36,486 nt of DNA from positions 1 through 36,486 of IMG/VR virus record IMGVR_UViG_3300042386_001826; one strand, 5' to 3'. Both the position numbers and the translations under genes were made by a program. The notes beneath the pieces were generated by a model. The model was not told where the DNA came from. It searched no databases and was given only the letters and a program-made list of their open reading frames with translations. This document shows positions 20,667-28,643 of the stretch, piece by piece; within the stretch, counting starts at the first letter, position 1; each line of letters starts with the position of its first letter. Source of the stretch: a virus.

Positions 20667-21350
20667 ATGTACCTAGCTAAAACATTGCAGATATCCAGCA
20701 TTATATGGCAGGCAACAGACTACCAGTTCTTATCATTATACAAACCTACCCCTGAGGAGGGAGGACGCTTTATCCAACTCTGGTTCGAGGATATGGAGCC
20801 CCACATTAACTATACGCGGTTACATACTAGAATGAGTGGTGGTCAGGATAACTCTAATAAATACTACCTAACTAATGTGCTCGAGTTAGGTATAGCTGCA
20901 TGGGGGGTCGACTTCTATAATGATAAGAATTCAGTGGACCAATGGCGTATTCACTACTATAGCCCTACTATACGCCGCCTTGCTGAGAGCGTCCCTCTCA
21001 ATATGCCGGGGGGTAATCTACGCTATTATTGCCAGCTGGCTATGATAACTAACTCTGAATCCGTTAATGGAGTATGGGCCCGTCGCACTCAGCATTATCG
21101 GCGCGATAGTTACCAGCGCCATAACCATGGTGAGTTCGGTATGACTAAGGAGGAGATGCAATTAGTAGTAGAGAATATAGAACCTATACTCGAGACGGGC
21201 CTGTTGATAAAGTGGGGCGATTACTACTATTGGCCCGGCGCACGAACACGACACTTATTGCTTAACAGCAATAAGGAGCTCCACATCATGGGCAGTGATG
21301 CTCTCGAGATAGGTAGACTTAAACAAGGGAGGAGACAAAATGCAGTATAA
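20667..21350 (+). CDS. Hypothetical backbone protein (227 aa)
   Basis: ATG 20667 (MYLAKTLQISSIIWQATDYQF) is the first gene after the accessory block; no strong ribosome site is visible. It is rich in Tyr/Trp/Arg (NLRYYCQLAM, WARRTQHYRRDSYQRHNHGEFGMTKEEM, WGDYYYWPGARTRHLLL). No domain recognised. It has a GGGCCC site and overlaps the next gene by 11 bases, starting a tightly packed operon to 24740. Confidence 0.6.
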   Translation: MYLAKTLQISSIIWQATDYQFLSLYKPTPEEGGRFIQLWFEDMEPHINYTRLHTRMSGGQDNSNKYYLTNVLELGIAAWGVDFYNDKNSVDQWRIHYYSPTIRRLAESVPLNMPGGNLRYYCQLAMITNSESVNGVWARRTQHYRRDSYQRHNHGEFGMTKEEMQLVVENIEPILETGLLIKWGDYYYWPGARTRHLLLNSNKELHIMGSDALEIGRLKQGRRQNAV

Positions 21351-21720
21351 CGCAATTGATGTCGTGAAGGCGTGGGCCTATCAGAATCTAGGCTTAGATT
21401 CCAATAATAAATTTATTGGAGTTCATGTCAATCGATCTAGTTACGTAGTAAGCAACAATACTAGAGAAGACCGTCCTGATGATAATGATGGCGATATGTA
21501 CTTCCTATCATACATTCATGATAATGTAGATGTCTCTATCTTCCTAGCCACTAATGGAGATGTAATTGTCGCTCGTGATAAAATCGATGAAGAAGGTGAC
21601 CCCTCTATATTAATCGGCAGTATAGACGATATTATAGATGGTAAGCCTCTCTTTCCTATAAGTCAAATTCTCAAAGATCACCATGACTCCAGAACAAATT
21701 CAGAGACTACGCGACAATAA
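21340..21720 (+). CDS. Hypothetical backbone protein (126 aa)
   Basis: GGGAGGAGACAAA before ATG 21340 is inside the end of the preceding gene, so translation is coupled. The product is acidic (EDRPDDNDGDMYFLSYIHDNVDVSIFLATNGDVIVARDKIDEEGD) and may be a small regulatory or inhibitor-like protein. No family recognised. Confidence 0.6.
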   Translation: MQYNAIDVVKAWAYQNLGLDSNNKFIGVHVNRSSYVVSNNTREDRPDDNDGDMYFLSYIHDNVDVSIFLATNGDVIVARDKIDEEGDPSILIGSIDDIIDGKPLFPISQILKDHHDSRTNSETTRQ

Positions 21721-21931
21721 TTGGATCCTAGATGACCTCCAGGGCGTATCAGATAAAGAACTCGATTGGGTACAGAGCGTATTGGCCCTTCCAGAATACT
21801 ACGAGGAGACTGGTAGAGAGTTAACCCAGAGCAATATAGACTGGATTATCACCCTACTCCTCTCTAACTACGACGAGAGCGGCGCTGATCTACCTCCCGA
21901 GCAGCCCGAGCTGCCTCAGGAACAAACTTAG
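21683..21931 (+). CDS. Hypothetical backbone protein (82 aa)
   Basis: ATG 21683 overlaps the preceding gene by 38 bases. MTPEQIQRLRDNNWILDDLQGVSDKELDWVQSVLALPEYYEE... is helical and acidic and ends in a PEQPELPQEQT tail. Its last 68 bases overlap the convergent gene at 21864-22100. No family recognised. Confidence 0.5.
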   Translation: MTPEQIQRLRDNNWILDDLQGVSDKELDWVQSVLALPEYYEETGRELTQSNIDWIITLLLSNYDESGADLPPEQPELPQEQT

Positions 21932-22100
21932 CCGCCTTGTTGATAACACGGGCCCTCTCCTGCTTAGATAGATTGCCGTGGCCCCGCAGTTTAAGGGCAC
22001 TCAATGCGCTGCGCTTATCGAATATAGGGAATCTATCCCCCACTGTACCGTACTCGGCCCGCGCTTCTGCTGTTACATTACCCTTCTTAGTTCTATTCAT
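21864..22100 (-). CDS. Small basic protein (78 aa), convergent
   Basis: Minus-strand ATG 22100: MNRTKKGNVTAEARAEYGTVGDRFPIFDKRSALSALKLRGHGNLSKQERARVINKAAKFVPEAARAA. The basic, Ala-rich pattern resembles small phage proteins of the 'FPI.d..SA.sAl.LRGHG..s..er..vi..AakyaP' kind; I favour it over the opposite-strand frame at 21937-22242. The C-terminal 23 residues overlap the gene at 21683. Function unknown. Confidence 0.6.
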   Translation of the reverse strand: MNRTKKGNVTAEARAEYGTVGDRFPIFDKRSALSALKLRGHGNLSKQERARVINKAAKFVPEAARAAREVDQRRSRRS

Positions 22101-22254
22101 AGTTATAACAATTGGGTATGATTATGCTGGCAGAGGCGCGGGCCCTAATAGTAAACCTTCAACTAATAAATTTATACGATATCATCCAGCATCTAGTAAA
22201 ATTATCTTGTTTAAATTGCTAGATCATGTTAAAATTAAATGAAGTGGAGAATTT

Positions 22255-23727
22255 ATGCCGTACATTCAAACTAATCTAAAACTCACTATTAGTCAGCATC
22301 ACTATCTGCGTCGGCTAACGGCTGGTATGAATAGTGATAGTCGGCGTTTATTCATCCACACGTTTTTGTGCCAGCGCCAAATGCGTGCTAAGTCTGATTA
22401 CCACGCGTGGAAGGGAGTGCCGTTGCCTCGTAAGAGCTTCATTCACGTTTACTGCAGAAACTATAACTGGGAGAGCGTAGAGGCGTTCATGACGCGGGCC
22501 CCTTATTACGCTAAGGAAGGGATCTGCTTCCGCTACCGTATCCACGAGCACATCATCGATACCTTCATTGAGAAGGGGGAGGATTTACTATTGAGCCCCT
22601 CTCGACTACAGGATCAGTGGTTCGTTGATGCAGATGGCCGCCCCCTTCCTAAGCTCAATAGGCCGCTTAGTAGCGCACCACCAACACAGGTTGATTTGGG
22701 CTATGGCATCGCGTGGCTGATACGACAACGAGATCGAATAGAGCGTACTCGCGATAGCCTGAGTGAGACTGAGCTGGCTAGTAAACGAGCTCGCTACCTT
22801 CACAACCTGAACTGCTATCAAGGTATACTCGAGCGCGTGACGAGTATCGACTACACGAAACGTCAGGCAGAGTATTCGCAGGAGCTGACCCAGCCCCACG
22901 AGGGGCTTCGCGTGTACGAGAAGGGGGGCGGCCTCCAGGGCGCTAGTCGAAACTTCAGAGAGGTGCTGCTAATATCCAGCCCTGTCATTAACTACGATGT
23001 CGTCAAGTGCCACGCGACGATTGCTCACCAGGAGATGGAGAAGCTAGGTATCAGCTCCCATCTGGATGAGATGCTATCGGGTCGTGTGAGTTCTCCGGAT
23101 CCCCTACTGTCTGTAGGCACTGTGAAGACAGCTGTGTTAGCAGTAATCAATGGGGCCCGGCTCGTTAGGCGCCTCAGTAGTTGCTTCACTATACCGCGCC
23201 TAGTACTAGATGAGCCGCTCCTAGCTGATAAGGACGTATCCACTAAGACGCGGGCCCTCGCTAGCTTAGTAGGATACCTCAAGGGCATAGCTACTAGTAT
23301 AGCGAAGTGGTTTAAACTGATACCCAAGCACGAGAAGATAGCCGCCATGTCGGCTCTACTACAACGTATAGAGGTAGACAGCCTGCGAGATATCCACGAC
23401 CTCGCATCCAACAACCAGCACGACGGTGCCCTGATTCATAACTCCATCAACATCAACGAGGTATCGACCGGATACCTAAACATACATCCCAAACCCATCT
23501 CCTCACCCGACCCAGAGGAGTCAGTCATCGTGTGCGGCCGCCAGATCGAGATCATACCATTCAACGCGGAGTGCGCCAACATCGCGGACATCATCATGGG
23601 CGCGGGAACTCGGCTCCAGGCCACAACGGGATACGGAGCCTGGGCCCCCACCCCCCATAAGAATACCATTAGTAGGTCAGATAATAGCGCTGATACATCG
23701 AATCTCAGCGCTGATGATAGTAATTAA
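22255..23727 (+). CDS. Large hypothetical protein with polymerase-palm-like motifs
   Basis: AAGTGGAGAATTT precedes ATG 22255. 490 residues. GLRVYEKGGGLQGASRNFREVLL (218-239) and INYDVVKCHATIAHQEM (245-261, D248) resemble the region leading into motif A of family-A DNA polymerases and single-subunit RNA polymerases. VKTAVLAVINGA (290-301, K291) could be motif B, and QHDG (388-391) a motif-C HD. Spacing is plausible, but the flank of the HD lacks a clear hydrophobic strand. If right, this is a divergent replicase, primase or RNA polymerase. The N-terminal 200 residues are basic. The tail is low-complexity Ser/Asp. Three or more GGGCCC sites; backbone codon use. Confidence 0.55.
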   Translation: MPYIQTNLKLTISQHHYLRRLTAGMNSDSRRLFIHTFLCQRQMRAKSDYHAWKGVPLPRKSFIHVYCRNYNWESVEAFMTRAPYYAKEGICFRYRIHEHIIDTFIEKGEDLLLSPSRLQDQWFVDADGRPLPKLNRPLSSAPPTQVDLGYGIAWLIRQRDRIERTRDSLSETELASKRARYLHNLNCYQGILERVTSIDYTKRQAEYSQELTQPHEGLRVYEKGGGLQGASRNFREVLLISSPVINYDVVKCHATIAHQEMEKLGISSHLDEMLSGRVSSPDPLLSVGTVKTAVLAVINGARLVRRLSSCFTIPRLVLDEPLLADKDVSTKTRALASLVGYLKGIATSIAKWFKLIPKHEKIAAMSALLQRIEVDSLRDIHDLASNNQHDGALIHNSININEVSTGYLNIHPKPISSPDPEESVIVCGRQIEIIPFNAECANIADIIMGAGTRLQATTGYGAWAPTPHKNTISRSDNSADTSNLSADDSN

Positions 23728-24256
23728 TACCCATACAAGGGAGGCGTGTGTCTTGATACAGCAATATAACGATGTCCCTATTGAATTCGTTGAAGGTTAT
23801 GCTAGCGCTGAGAGTATTCTATTAGCTCTCAATCTCCGTTATAAGGACCTAGAGGTAGTTAGTAGTCACAACAAGCTTATGAAGAACTCAACAATGGTGC
23901 TAGAACCAGCTGGTGTATATCAGCTGGTTCTTATCAATGATGAGATAGACTTCTGGGACTGGTACAGTGATGAAGCCCTGGCTGTTGCTAAGGAGTCGAT
24001 GTTGCGTATGAGTAATTACATGAAGGCTCGTCGTATACTCAAGGATATTATGGATGCCCCCGATGCTATCGATAAGCTGCCCCGCATAGTTAATCAATTA
24101 ATTGCGGCACGGCAGTATAAGGATGGCATAACTAAATATGATGCCAGTCTGTATGTACACCAGCAGATAGCAGATAAGTTAAAGGAGCGCGGTCTATATA
24201 AATACGAGGACGCGTTAACAATATGCTACGAGGTGGCAGGAGAATACATTGCTTGA
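23714..24256 (+). CDS. Hypothetical backbone protein (180 aa)
   Basis: ATG 23714 overlaps the 3' end of the previous gene by 14 bases. Starts MIVINTHTREACVLIQQYN, with a long helical C-terminal half (LAVAKESMLRMSNYMKARRILKDIMDAPDAIDKLPRIVNQLIAARQYKDG). No family recognised. Its end overlaps the next gene by 8 bases; co-transcribed with the polymerase-like gene. Confidence 0.6.
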   Translation: MIVINTHTREACVLIQQYNDVPIEFVEGYASAESILLALNLRYKDLEVVSSHNKLMKNSTMVLEPAGVYQLVLINDEIDFWDWYSDEALAVAKESMLRMSNYMKARRILKDIMDAPDAIDKLPRIVNQLIAARQYKDGITKYDASLYVHQQIADKLKERGLYKYEDALTICYEVAGEYIA

Positions 24257-24740
24257 GACTGTATTGGCGCTGCCCGCCATTAGACAAGACAGAACAGCAC
24301 TACCCTTCGTCTTCCCAGAGTTATCCCTCTATACTCTCCTGAGTATAGAAGATGGCATTCCTGACATCACTATCAACGTAGTGGCTACTAGTCCGTGGGC
24401 CCAGAGCACACGCTATGGTACTATGTATTGGACTGTTCTAGTAGTGCGTTATCAGAACAGTCCCTTCTTAGTAGTGGGCCGCCGTTACGTGACAGATGGG
24501 CTTAACCCTAACGAAACGGCCCTCCGCTACGTAATGGACCAGAATCTATATCGTACGGCTATCAACTACGCACTACAGCAGGAGACAGAGGAGGTAGTCT
24601 TTACTAATAAGGAGCGGCCCCTTGATAAAGAGAAGGCCCAGGCCTTTCATCGCGTAGGTGGTGAGATACGCTTTATAGAGGCTGATGCCCTCAGCTGCAC
24701 CATTGAAGACATCAATACATTACTTGACATATTATTATGA
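24249..24740 (+). CDS. Hypothetical backbone protein (163 aa), TTG start
   Basis: The frame opens at TTG 24249 just after AGGTGGCAGGAG, a good ribosome site inside the preceding gene, so TTG is a credible start. The product is a mixed alpha/beta protein (LSIEDGIPDITINVVATSPW, TMYWTVLVVRYQNSPFLVVGRRYVTD). No family recognised. Its TGA overlaps the ATG of the FGE-like gene (ATGA), coupling a backbone gene to a cargo gene. Confidence 0.55.
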   Translation: MLETVLALPAIRQDRTALPFVFPELSLYTLLSIEDGIPDITINVVATSPWAQSTRYGTMYWTVLVVRYQNSPFLVVGRRYVTDGLNPNETALRYVMDQNLYRTAINYALQQETEEVVFTNKERPLDKEKAQAFHRVGGEIRFIEADALSCTIEDINTLLDILL

Positions 24741-25687
24741 AACATCAAAATACGCAATCAAAGAAGGTTCCAATCTCAGTTAATCCAGATTCAGTTAAAC
24801 CGTTGCAAAAGTTAGAATTGTTATCATTTAATTTTGAGGTAGTGGGAGTAAATGAGAAGGGTGAGCAAATCAAAAAAGAGTCGAAACAGTCCCAATATTT
24901 CAGCGAAGATTTGGGCAACGACATCACCTTAGAAATGGTTGCCATTCCGGGGGGGACATTCACGATGGGTTCACCGCAAGACGAGAAAGATAGTTACGAT
25001 GATGAACGCCCTCAACATGAGGTTACTGTCTCCACCTTTTTCATGGGCAAGTATTCCATCACCCAGGCACAGTGGAGAGTAGTTGCCTCTCGCAAGGATT
25101 TGAAAGTAGAAAAAGACCTTGATCCTGATCCCTCCCACTTTAAAGATAGGGAAGGATCATACGCGCGCCGGGATAGACCCGTGGAACAAGTCAACTGGTA
25201 CGATGCCGTCGAGTTCTGCGCGAGATTATCTAAATTAACGGGAGGGGAATACCGACTTCCCAGTGAAGCGGAATGGGAGTACGCCTGTAGAGCGGGGACA
25301 ACAACCGCCTTTCACTTTGGGGAAACCATTACGGGGGAATTGGCTAACTATGATGCCAGCAAAACCTACGCTGATGAACCCAAAGGAGAATATCTAAAAG
25401 AAACGACTCCCGTGGGACAGTTTCCCCCCAATGCCTTCGGACTGTACGATATGCACGGCAATGTCTGGGAATGGTGCGCCGATACTTGGCACGATAACTA
25501 CGGTGCGCCGACGGATGGCAGTGCCTGGATAGAAAATGGGGATGATAATCGTTCTCCGTTGCGGGGCGGTTCCTGGTTCAGCTATTCCCGTCGCTGTCGT
25601 TCTGCTTACCGCAGCAGCGACGGCCGCCGCAGCCTCAACAGCAGCCTCGGTTTTCGGGTGGTGTGCGGTGCTGGGAGGGCTCTGTAG
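24737..25687 (+). CDS. FGE-sulfatase-fold variable protein 4, long form
   Basis: 316 residues, close in size and sequence to cyanobacterial FGE-like proteins: NEKGEQIKKE (about 39-48), SQYFSEDLGNDITLEMVAIPGGTFTMGSP (about 52-80), ERPQHEVTV, MGKYSITQAQWRVVA, DRPVEQVNWYDAVEFCARLSKLTG, YRLPSEAEWEYACRAGTTTAFHFGE, PVGQFPPNAFGLYDMHGNVWEWC, then RGGSW and GFRVV. The FGE catalytic Cys after GGSW is replaced by FS. It ends shortly after variable region VR4 (GAGRAL). The start overlaps the backbone gene at 24740, yet composition differs; it seems to be a host-like gene inserted at the operon end. A ligand-binding variable protein is likelier than a sulfatase activator. Confidence 0.82.
   Translation: MKHQNTQSKKVPISVNPDSVKPLQKLELLSFNFEVVGVNEKGEQIKKESKQSQYFSEDLGNDITLEMVAIPGGTFTMGSPQDEKDSYDDERPQHEVTVSTFFMGKYSITQAQWRVVASRKDLKVEKDLDPDPSHFKDREGSYARRDRPVEQVNWYDAVEFCARLSKLTGGEYRLPSEAEWEYACRAGTTTAFHFGETITGELANYDASKTYADEPKGEYLKETTPVGQFPPNAFGLYDMHGNVWEWCADTWHDNYGAPTDGSAWIENGDDNRSPLRGGSWFSYSRRCRSAYRSSDGRRSLNSSLGFRVVCGAGRAL
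25562..25666 (+). other. DGR-type variable region VR4
   Basis: From CGGGGCGGTTCCTGG to GGTTTTCGGGTGGTGTGC. Codons between are TTC, AGC, TAT, CGT, CGC, TAC, AGC, GAC, GGC, CTC, AAC: nearly all NNC/NNT. The ends match VR1-VR3 although the gene body is much diverged and lies 11.6 kb away. Confidence 0.7.
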
Positions 25688-25727
25688 CAAAAAGGAATTT
25701 AACTTAATGTCAACAGACTTATAAAAA

Positions 25728-25751
25728 TTAGGTGGGCAATGCCCACCCTAA
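25728..25751. terminator. GGTGGGCAATGCCCACC hairpin
   Basis: GGTGGGC (25731-25737) and GCCCACC (25741-25747) form a tight stem with A/T flanks extending it, 40 bases after the FGE-like gene. This motif is common as a small palindromic element in cyanobacterial genomes (from memory) and would work as a terminator. Confidence 0.5.
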
Positions 25752-25802
25752 TCTTAGGATGGCGGTTTGTAGGTAGAAGCAACGGATAATTCTTTTAATT
25801 GC

Positions 25803-26542
25803 TTCGCTGCCACTGTTGGAGGTACAGAAGTGAGTAAACAACTAGCTTGCTGGGTTTATTAGTAGTTGATAATCTTCAAAAATGTTGCCGTACAAGGATC
25901 GACTTAAGATTTTTGCAAGAGGTCTAATGAGCTACACGACTCATCAATTAATATTGCTTGATTTGTTAGATATGTAAACTGTGATTAAAGCCATGCAAAA
26001 AATATACTATAGGTACCCAGATATAGAGCCTCGTGTCAAGAAGAGTGAATATGCAATGTTATCTTATATATTGTGCGTAATTATGCACAATGTAGATGAT
26101 GTTCCTAGAGATATTGATAAATATCTAAGGCGTTTAGGTTATACAGGTTATACAACAGACTAACCAATTATTTACCTTGAATGTGGGGGTTATCTATACG
26201 TTTAATAATGCAAGTGAACTATTCGCTGCCACTGTTGAAGGTATAGAAGTGAGTAAACAACTAGCTTGCTGGGTTTATTAGTAGTTGATAATCTTCAAAA
26301 ATGTTGCCGTACAAGGATCGACTTAAGACTTCTGTAAGAAGTCTAGTGAGTTACACGACCCATCAATTAATATTGCTTGATTTGTTAGATATGTAAACTG
26401 TGATTAAAACCATGCAAGAAATATACCATAGGTACCCAGATATAGAGCCTCGTATCAAGAAGAGTGGATATGCAATGTTATCTTATACTTGCAAAATTAT
26501 GCACAATGTAGATAATGTTCCTAGACATATTGATAACTACCT
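25803..26542 (+). repeat. Tandem duplication, two units of about 325 bases
   Basis: TTCGCTGCCACTGTTG... starts unit 1 at 25803 and unit 2 at 26222, an offset of 419 bases; the units stay alike to about 26127 and 26542. Each holds a long 5' part and one small gene (25981, 26400). Each also has a 16-codon frame MSYTTHQLILLDLLDM (25927-25977) or its GTG-start version (26346-26396), perhaps a leader peptide. Confidence 0.7.
25981..26163 (+). CDS. Small hypothetical protein, duplicate 1 (60 aa)
   Basis: GTG 25981 opens the frame without a clear ribosome site; ATG 25993 is the alternative (MQKIYYRYPDIEPRVKKSEYAMLSYILCVIMHN). 'YRYPDIEPRVKKSEYAMLSY' is nearly the same in duplicate 2. C terminus DVPRDIDKYLRRLGYTGYTTD. 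No family recognised. Confidence 0.45.
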   Translation: MIKAMQKIYYRYPDIEPRVKKSEYAMLSYILCVIMHNVDDVPRDIDKYLRRLGYTGYTTD

Positions 26543-26618
26543 ATATCTATACGTTAGTAATCGCCTAATTGGTAGCATCTACTCTTATCCTCAAAGCCCC
26601 TTGACAAAAGAGTCGTAG
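26400..26618 (+). CDS. Small hypothetical protein, duplicate 2 (72 aa)
   Basis: Second copy of the 25981 gene with the same GTG/ATG ambiguity (ATG 26412). The first 48 residues match copy 1, then the tail diverges after HIDNYL into YLYVSNRLIGSIYSYPQSPLTKES. Divergence at the 3' end with conserved 5' part suggests a recombined duplicate. Confidence 0.45.
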   Translation: MIKTMQEIYHRYPDIEPRIKKSGYAMLSYTCKIMHNVDNVPRHIDNYLYLYVSNRLIGSIYSYPQSPLTKES

Positions 26619-26717
26619 CTTTAAGTTGTCACGGGCCTTGAGGTATTGAAATAAGAATTACTGTCACTAAACAGTTCTTTAATACTAAATAACCTAGCGA
26701 GAATGGGAGGGATTATT

Positions 26718-27074
26718 ATGTCTTCTGAAGACAAAAGGAAATTATTGTTAGAAAAAGTGTCCTGCGAGGCTCAGTCAAGACTCGCATATTATGACTTGCT
26801 TATGCAGGAAGAGGCTTTTCGCCAACACCTAGAGTCTTTATCTGACGTCAAAATTGAGGAGATAGATTGGCATTTCTTAAAAGGCTTTTTGTCTTATTCT
26901 AGACGCTTATATACTACAGGCGAAATTAGTAAATCTGCTTATATATCTCTGGTTACTCAAGCTGCCGAATTTTATGCTGAGAAGCTGGTGGAGTCAAAAT
27001 TGGCAAAAGCCTTGAAGAAATATGAGCTTTATTTTGAAAAAGCATTAACTGTGCAGTCGGCCGAGGGGCGTTAG
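26718..27074 (+). CDS. Hypothetical helical protein (118 aa)
   Basis: GGGAGG (26705-26710) seven bases before ATG 26718 fixes this start over ATG 26703. MSSEDKRKLLLEKVSCEAQSRLAYYDLLMQEEAFRQHLESLSDVKIEEIDWHFLKGFLSYSRRLYTTGEISKSAYISLVTQAAEFYAEKLV... is all-alpha, with no membrane segment. No family recognised. Last gene of the AT-rich block. Confidence 0.55.
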   Translation: MSSEDKRKLLLEKVSCEAQSRLAYYDLLMQEEAFRQHLESLSDVKIEEIDWHFLKGFLSYSRRLYTTGEISKSAYISLVTQAAEFYAEKLVESKLAKALKKYELYFEKALTVQSAEGR

Positions 27075-27149
27075 TCAAATTAATATTAACCTCACTATCA
27101 GGCGACTTTCTGTGGTACACAAGATCAATCACACAATTGGAGTATAGCC

Positions 27150-28298
27150 ATGATTAACATGAAGGCTCACACCGTATATATGGTTGTGAGGCCATATTCA
27201 GAAAAGAAGAAGATATTAATGAGGGCCGCTCATGAAGTAGGGGCCCTTTACATAAAGGGCCCTCATCTACTAGAGAATACGATATCGTATCCTGGCTCTC
27301 TCTCAGCGCACCATGTGCTAGTAGAAATTAAGAATCAAGAAGAGGCCTATCAGGTTATAATGATGGCGGGCTGCCATCACTACGGCGTAGGAGAAATACT
27401 ATTCAATGCCGAGAGCAGCATAGGGGTTGAGCTCAGCCATCTTATAGAACGGCAAGAAGATATAGCGCTTAGTGTAGAGCAAGTGCCTCACTACACTATG
27501 AATGATGAGGCCCTAGTAGTAGGGGACATTCATGGTTGTTACGGCCATCTGCGTGCACTACTTAGAAAGGCGGGCTTCTTATTTGCAGGGGATGAGATTA
27601 CTCATTACCCCATGCAATTAGTGCTCAATGGAGACCTAGTGAATAAGGGCCCCAGCTCTGCTGACGTTATTAGATTCGTGTACTCTAACCTAGGTCACCC
27701 TGACTTCAAGGTCGTACTAGGTAATCACGAGCTCTATATTATGCAGCACATAGATGATGTGAAGCCCCTTCGCGTCTTCGATTATCTCACTACAGTTAAT
27801 AGTAATCGCATGCAGCGTAATATGTTCACTGAGATATATAGGAAGAGTGTGCCCTACCTCGTATCCCATAGTCGTACCTCTGCTGTTCACCACTCTCCTT
27901 GCGACTATAAGTATGTAGGTAAGTCTGACCCTATCTCTATACAGAAGCAGATTCACCTACCCAGTATTCGAGGTCAGGCCAATAAGCAGAATACCAGCGT
28001 AGATGAAATACTATATCCGTACTTCAATGGCCAGCCTAACTGGCCATTAGTTGTTAATGGTCATGTCACTACTAAGCGCCCGCTACTAATTAATAACCGC
28101 GCTATGATTGATACAGGCGCCTTCCTAGGCTGTTATCTAACAGCAGCTCATATCATGGGCTCTACCTGTCAATTCATATCCACAGAGAATGTGAACTCCG
28201 CGCGTAATACTATGCGCCTTAATCCCATTGCGTCTGCAATACAGGATGCAAGTAGCGTTAGAAGAAACGTGCCTCATTTGGTTAAGGCTTCAGCCTAG
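27150..28298 (+). CDS. Calcineurin-like metallophosphatase with N-terminal domain
   Basis: TTGGAGTATAGCC precedes ATG 27150. 382 residues. The metallophosphoesterase core has GDIHG (125-129, D126 and H128), LNGDLVNKGP (159-168, D162), GNHE (191-194) and VNGH (302-305), with MIDTGAF after it: the motif set of phage lambda-type PP2A-like serine/threonine or bis(5'-nucleosyl) phosphatases binding two metals. Residues 1-115 form an extra alpha/beta domain (MKAHTVYMVVRPYSEKKK...) not known to me. Soluble, cytoplasmic. Likely to alter host phosphorylation or nucleotide signalling. Own terminator at 28317. Backbone composition, several GGGCCC. Confidence 0.82.
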   Translation: MINMKAHTVYMVVRPYSEKKKILMRAAHEVGALYIKGPHLLENTISYPGSLSAHHVLVEIKNQEEAYQVIMMAGCHHYGVGEILFNAESSIGVELSHLIERQEDIALSVEQVPHYTMNDEALVVGDIHGCYGHLRALLRKAGFLFAGDEITHYPMQLVLNGDLVNKGPSSADVIRFVYSNLGHPDFKVVLGNHELYIMQHIDDVKPLRVFDYLTTVNSNRMQRNMFTEIYRKSVPYLVSHSRTSAVHHSPCDYKYVGKSDPISIQKQIHLPSIRGQANKQNTSVDEILYPYFNGQPNWPLVVNGHVTTKRPLLINNRAMIDTGAFLGCYLTAAHIMGSTCQFISTENVNSARNTMRLNPIASAIQDASSVRRNVPHLVKASA

Positions 28299-28316
28299 TC
28301 GCGTACGTTGTTACCG

Positions 28317-28343
28317 ATAACCCCGCACGGAACGCGGGGTTAT
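28317..28343 (+). terminator. Strong rho-independent terminator
   Basis: ATAACCCCGC (28317-28326) pairs with GCGGGGTTAT (28334-28343), a perfect 10-bp stem with a 7-base loop, followed by TAACTTATTG. Ends the metallophosphatase transcript. A further small hairpin (CACC..GGTG within GGC..GCC, 28408-28437) lies in the leader of the next gene. Confidence 0.75.
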
Positions 28344-28457
28344 TAACTTATTGTGCAACATTTAACCTTCTTAAACTTATCCATTACCGAGTAAATATAT
28401 ATTAGGTATGGCATCACCAGTAATGGTGAAGGCCATTGCCTGCAAAGCACAAAGCAT

Positions 28458-28643
28458 ATGAATAATCAAACACCTATCGAGAGTTTCTCTTTAGCGAATA
28501 TTAAATTTGACTATAATGCAGAACCAATCTGGAAATTAGCGGCTCGACTTTCTGCTAAAATTCCCAATGAAGAATGGGCAAAACTACCAAAAGATTTAGC
28601 CCAAAACTTTGATCATTATCAACAACAACAGGATCAAAAATGA
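28458..28643 (+). CDS. Small protein upstream of the antirepressor (61 aa)
   Basis: ATG 28458: MNNQTPIESFSLANIKFDYNAEPIWKLAARLSAKIPNEEWAKLPKDLAQNFDHYQQQQDQK. Its TGA overlaps the antirepressor ATG (ATGA), so the two are coupled. No helix-turn-helix visible. AT-rich compared with the metallophosphatase. Could be a co-regulator or antirepressor partner; no family recognised. Confidence 0.55.
   Translation: MNNQTPIESFSLANIKFDYNAEPIWKLAARLSAKIPNEEWAKLPKDLAQNFDHYQQQQDQK

Noticed and set aside
21937-22242. 101-codon plus frame
   Set aside because: Opposite to the better-supported basic protein at 21864-22100; no ribosome site and poor composition.
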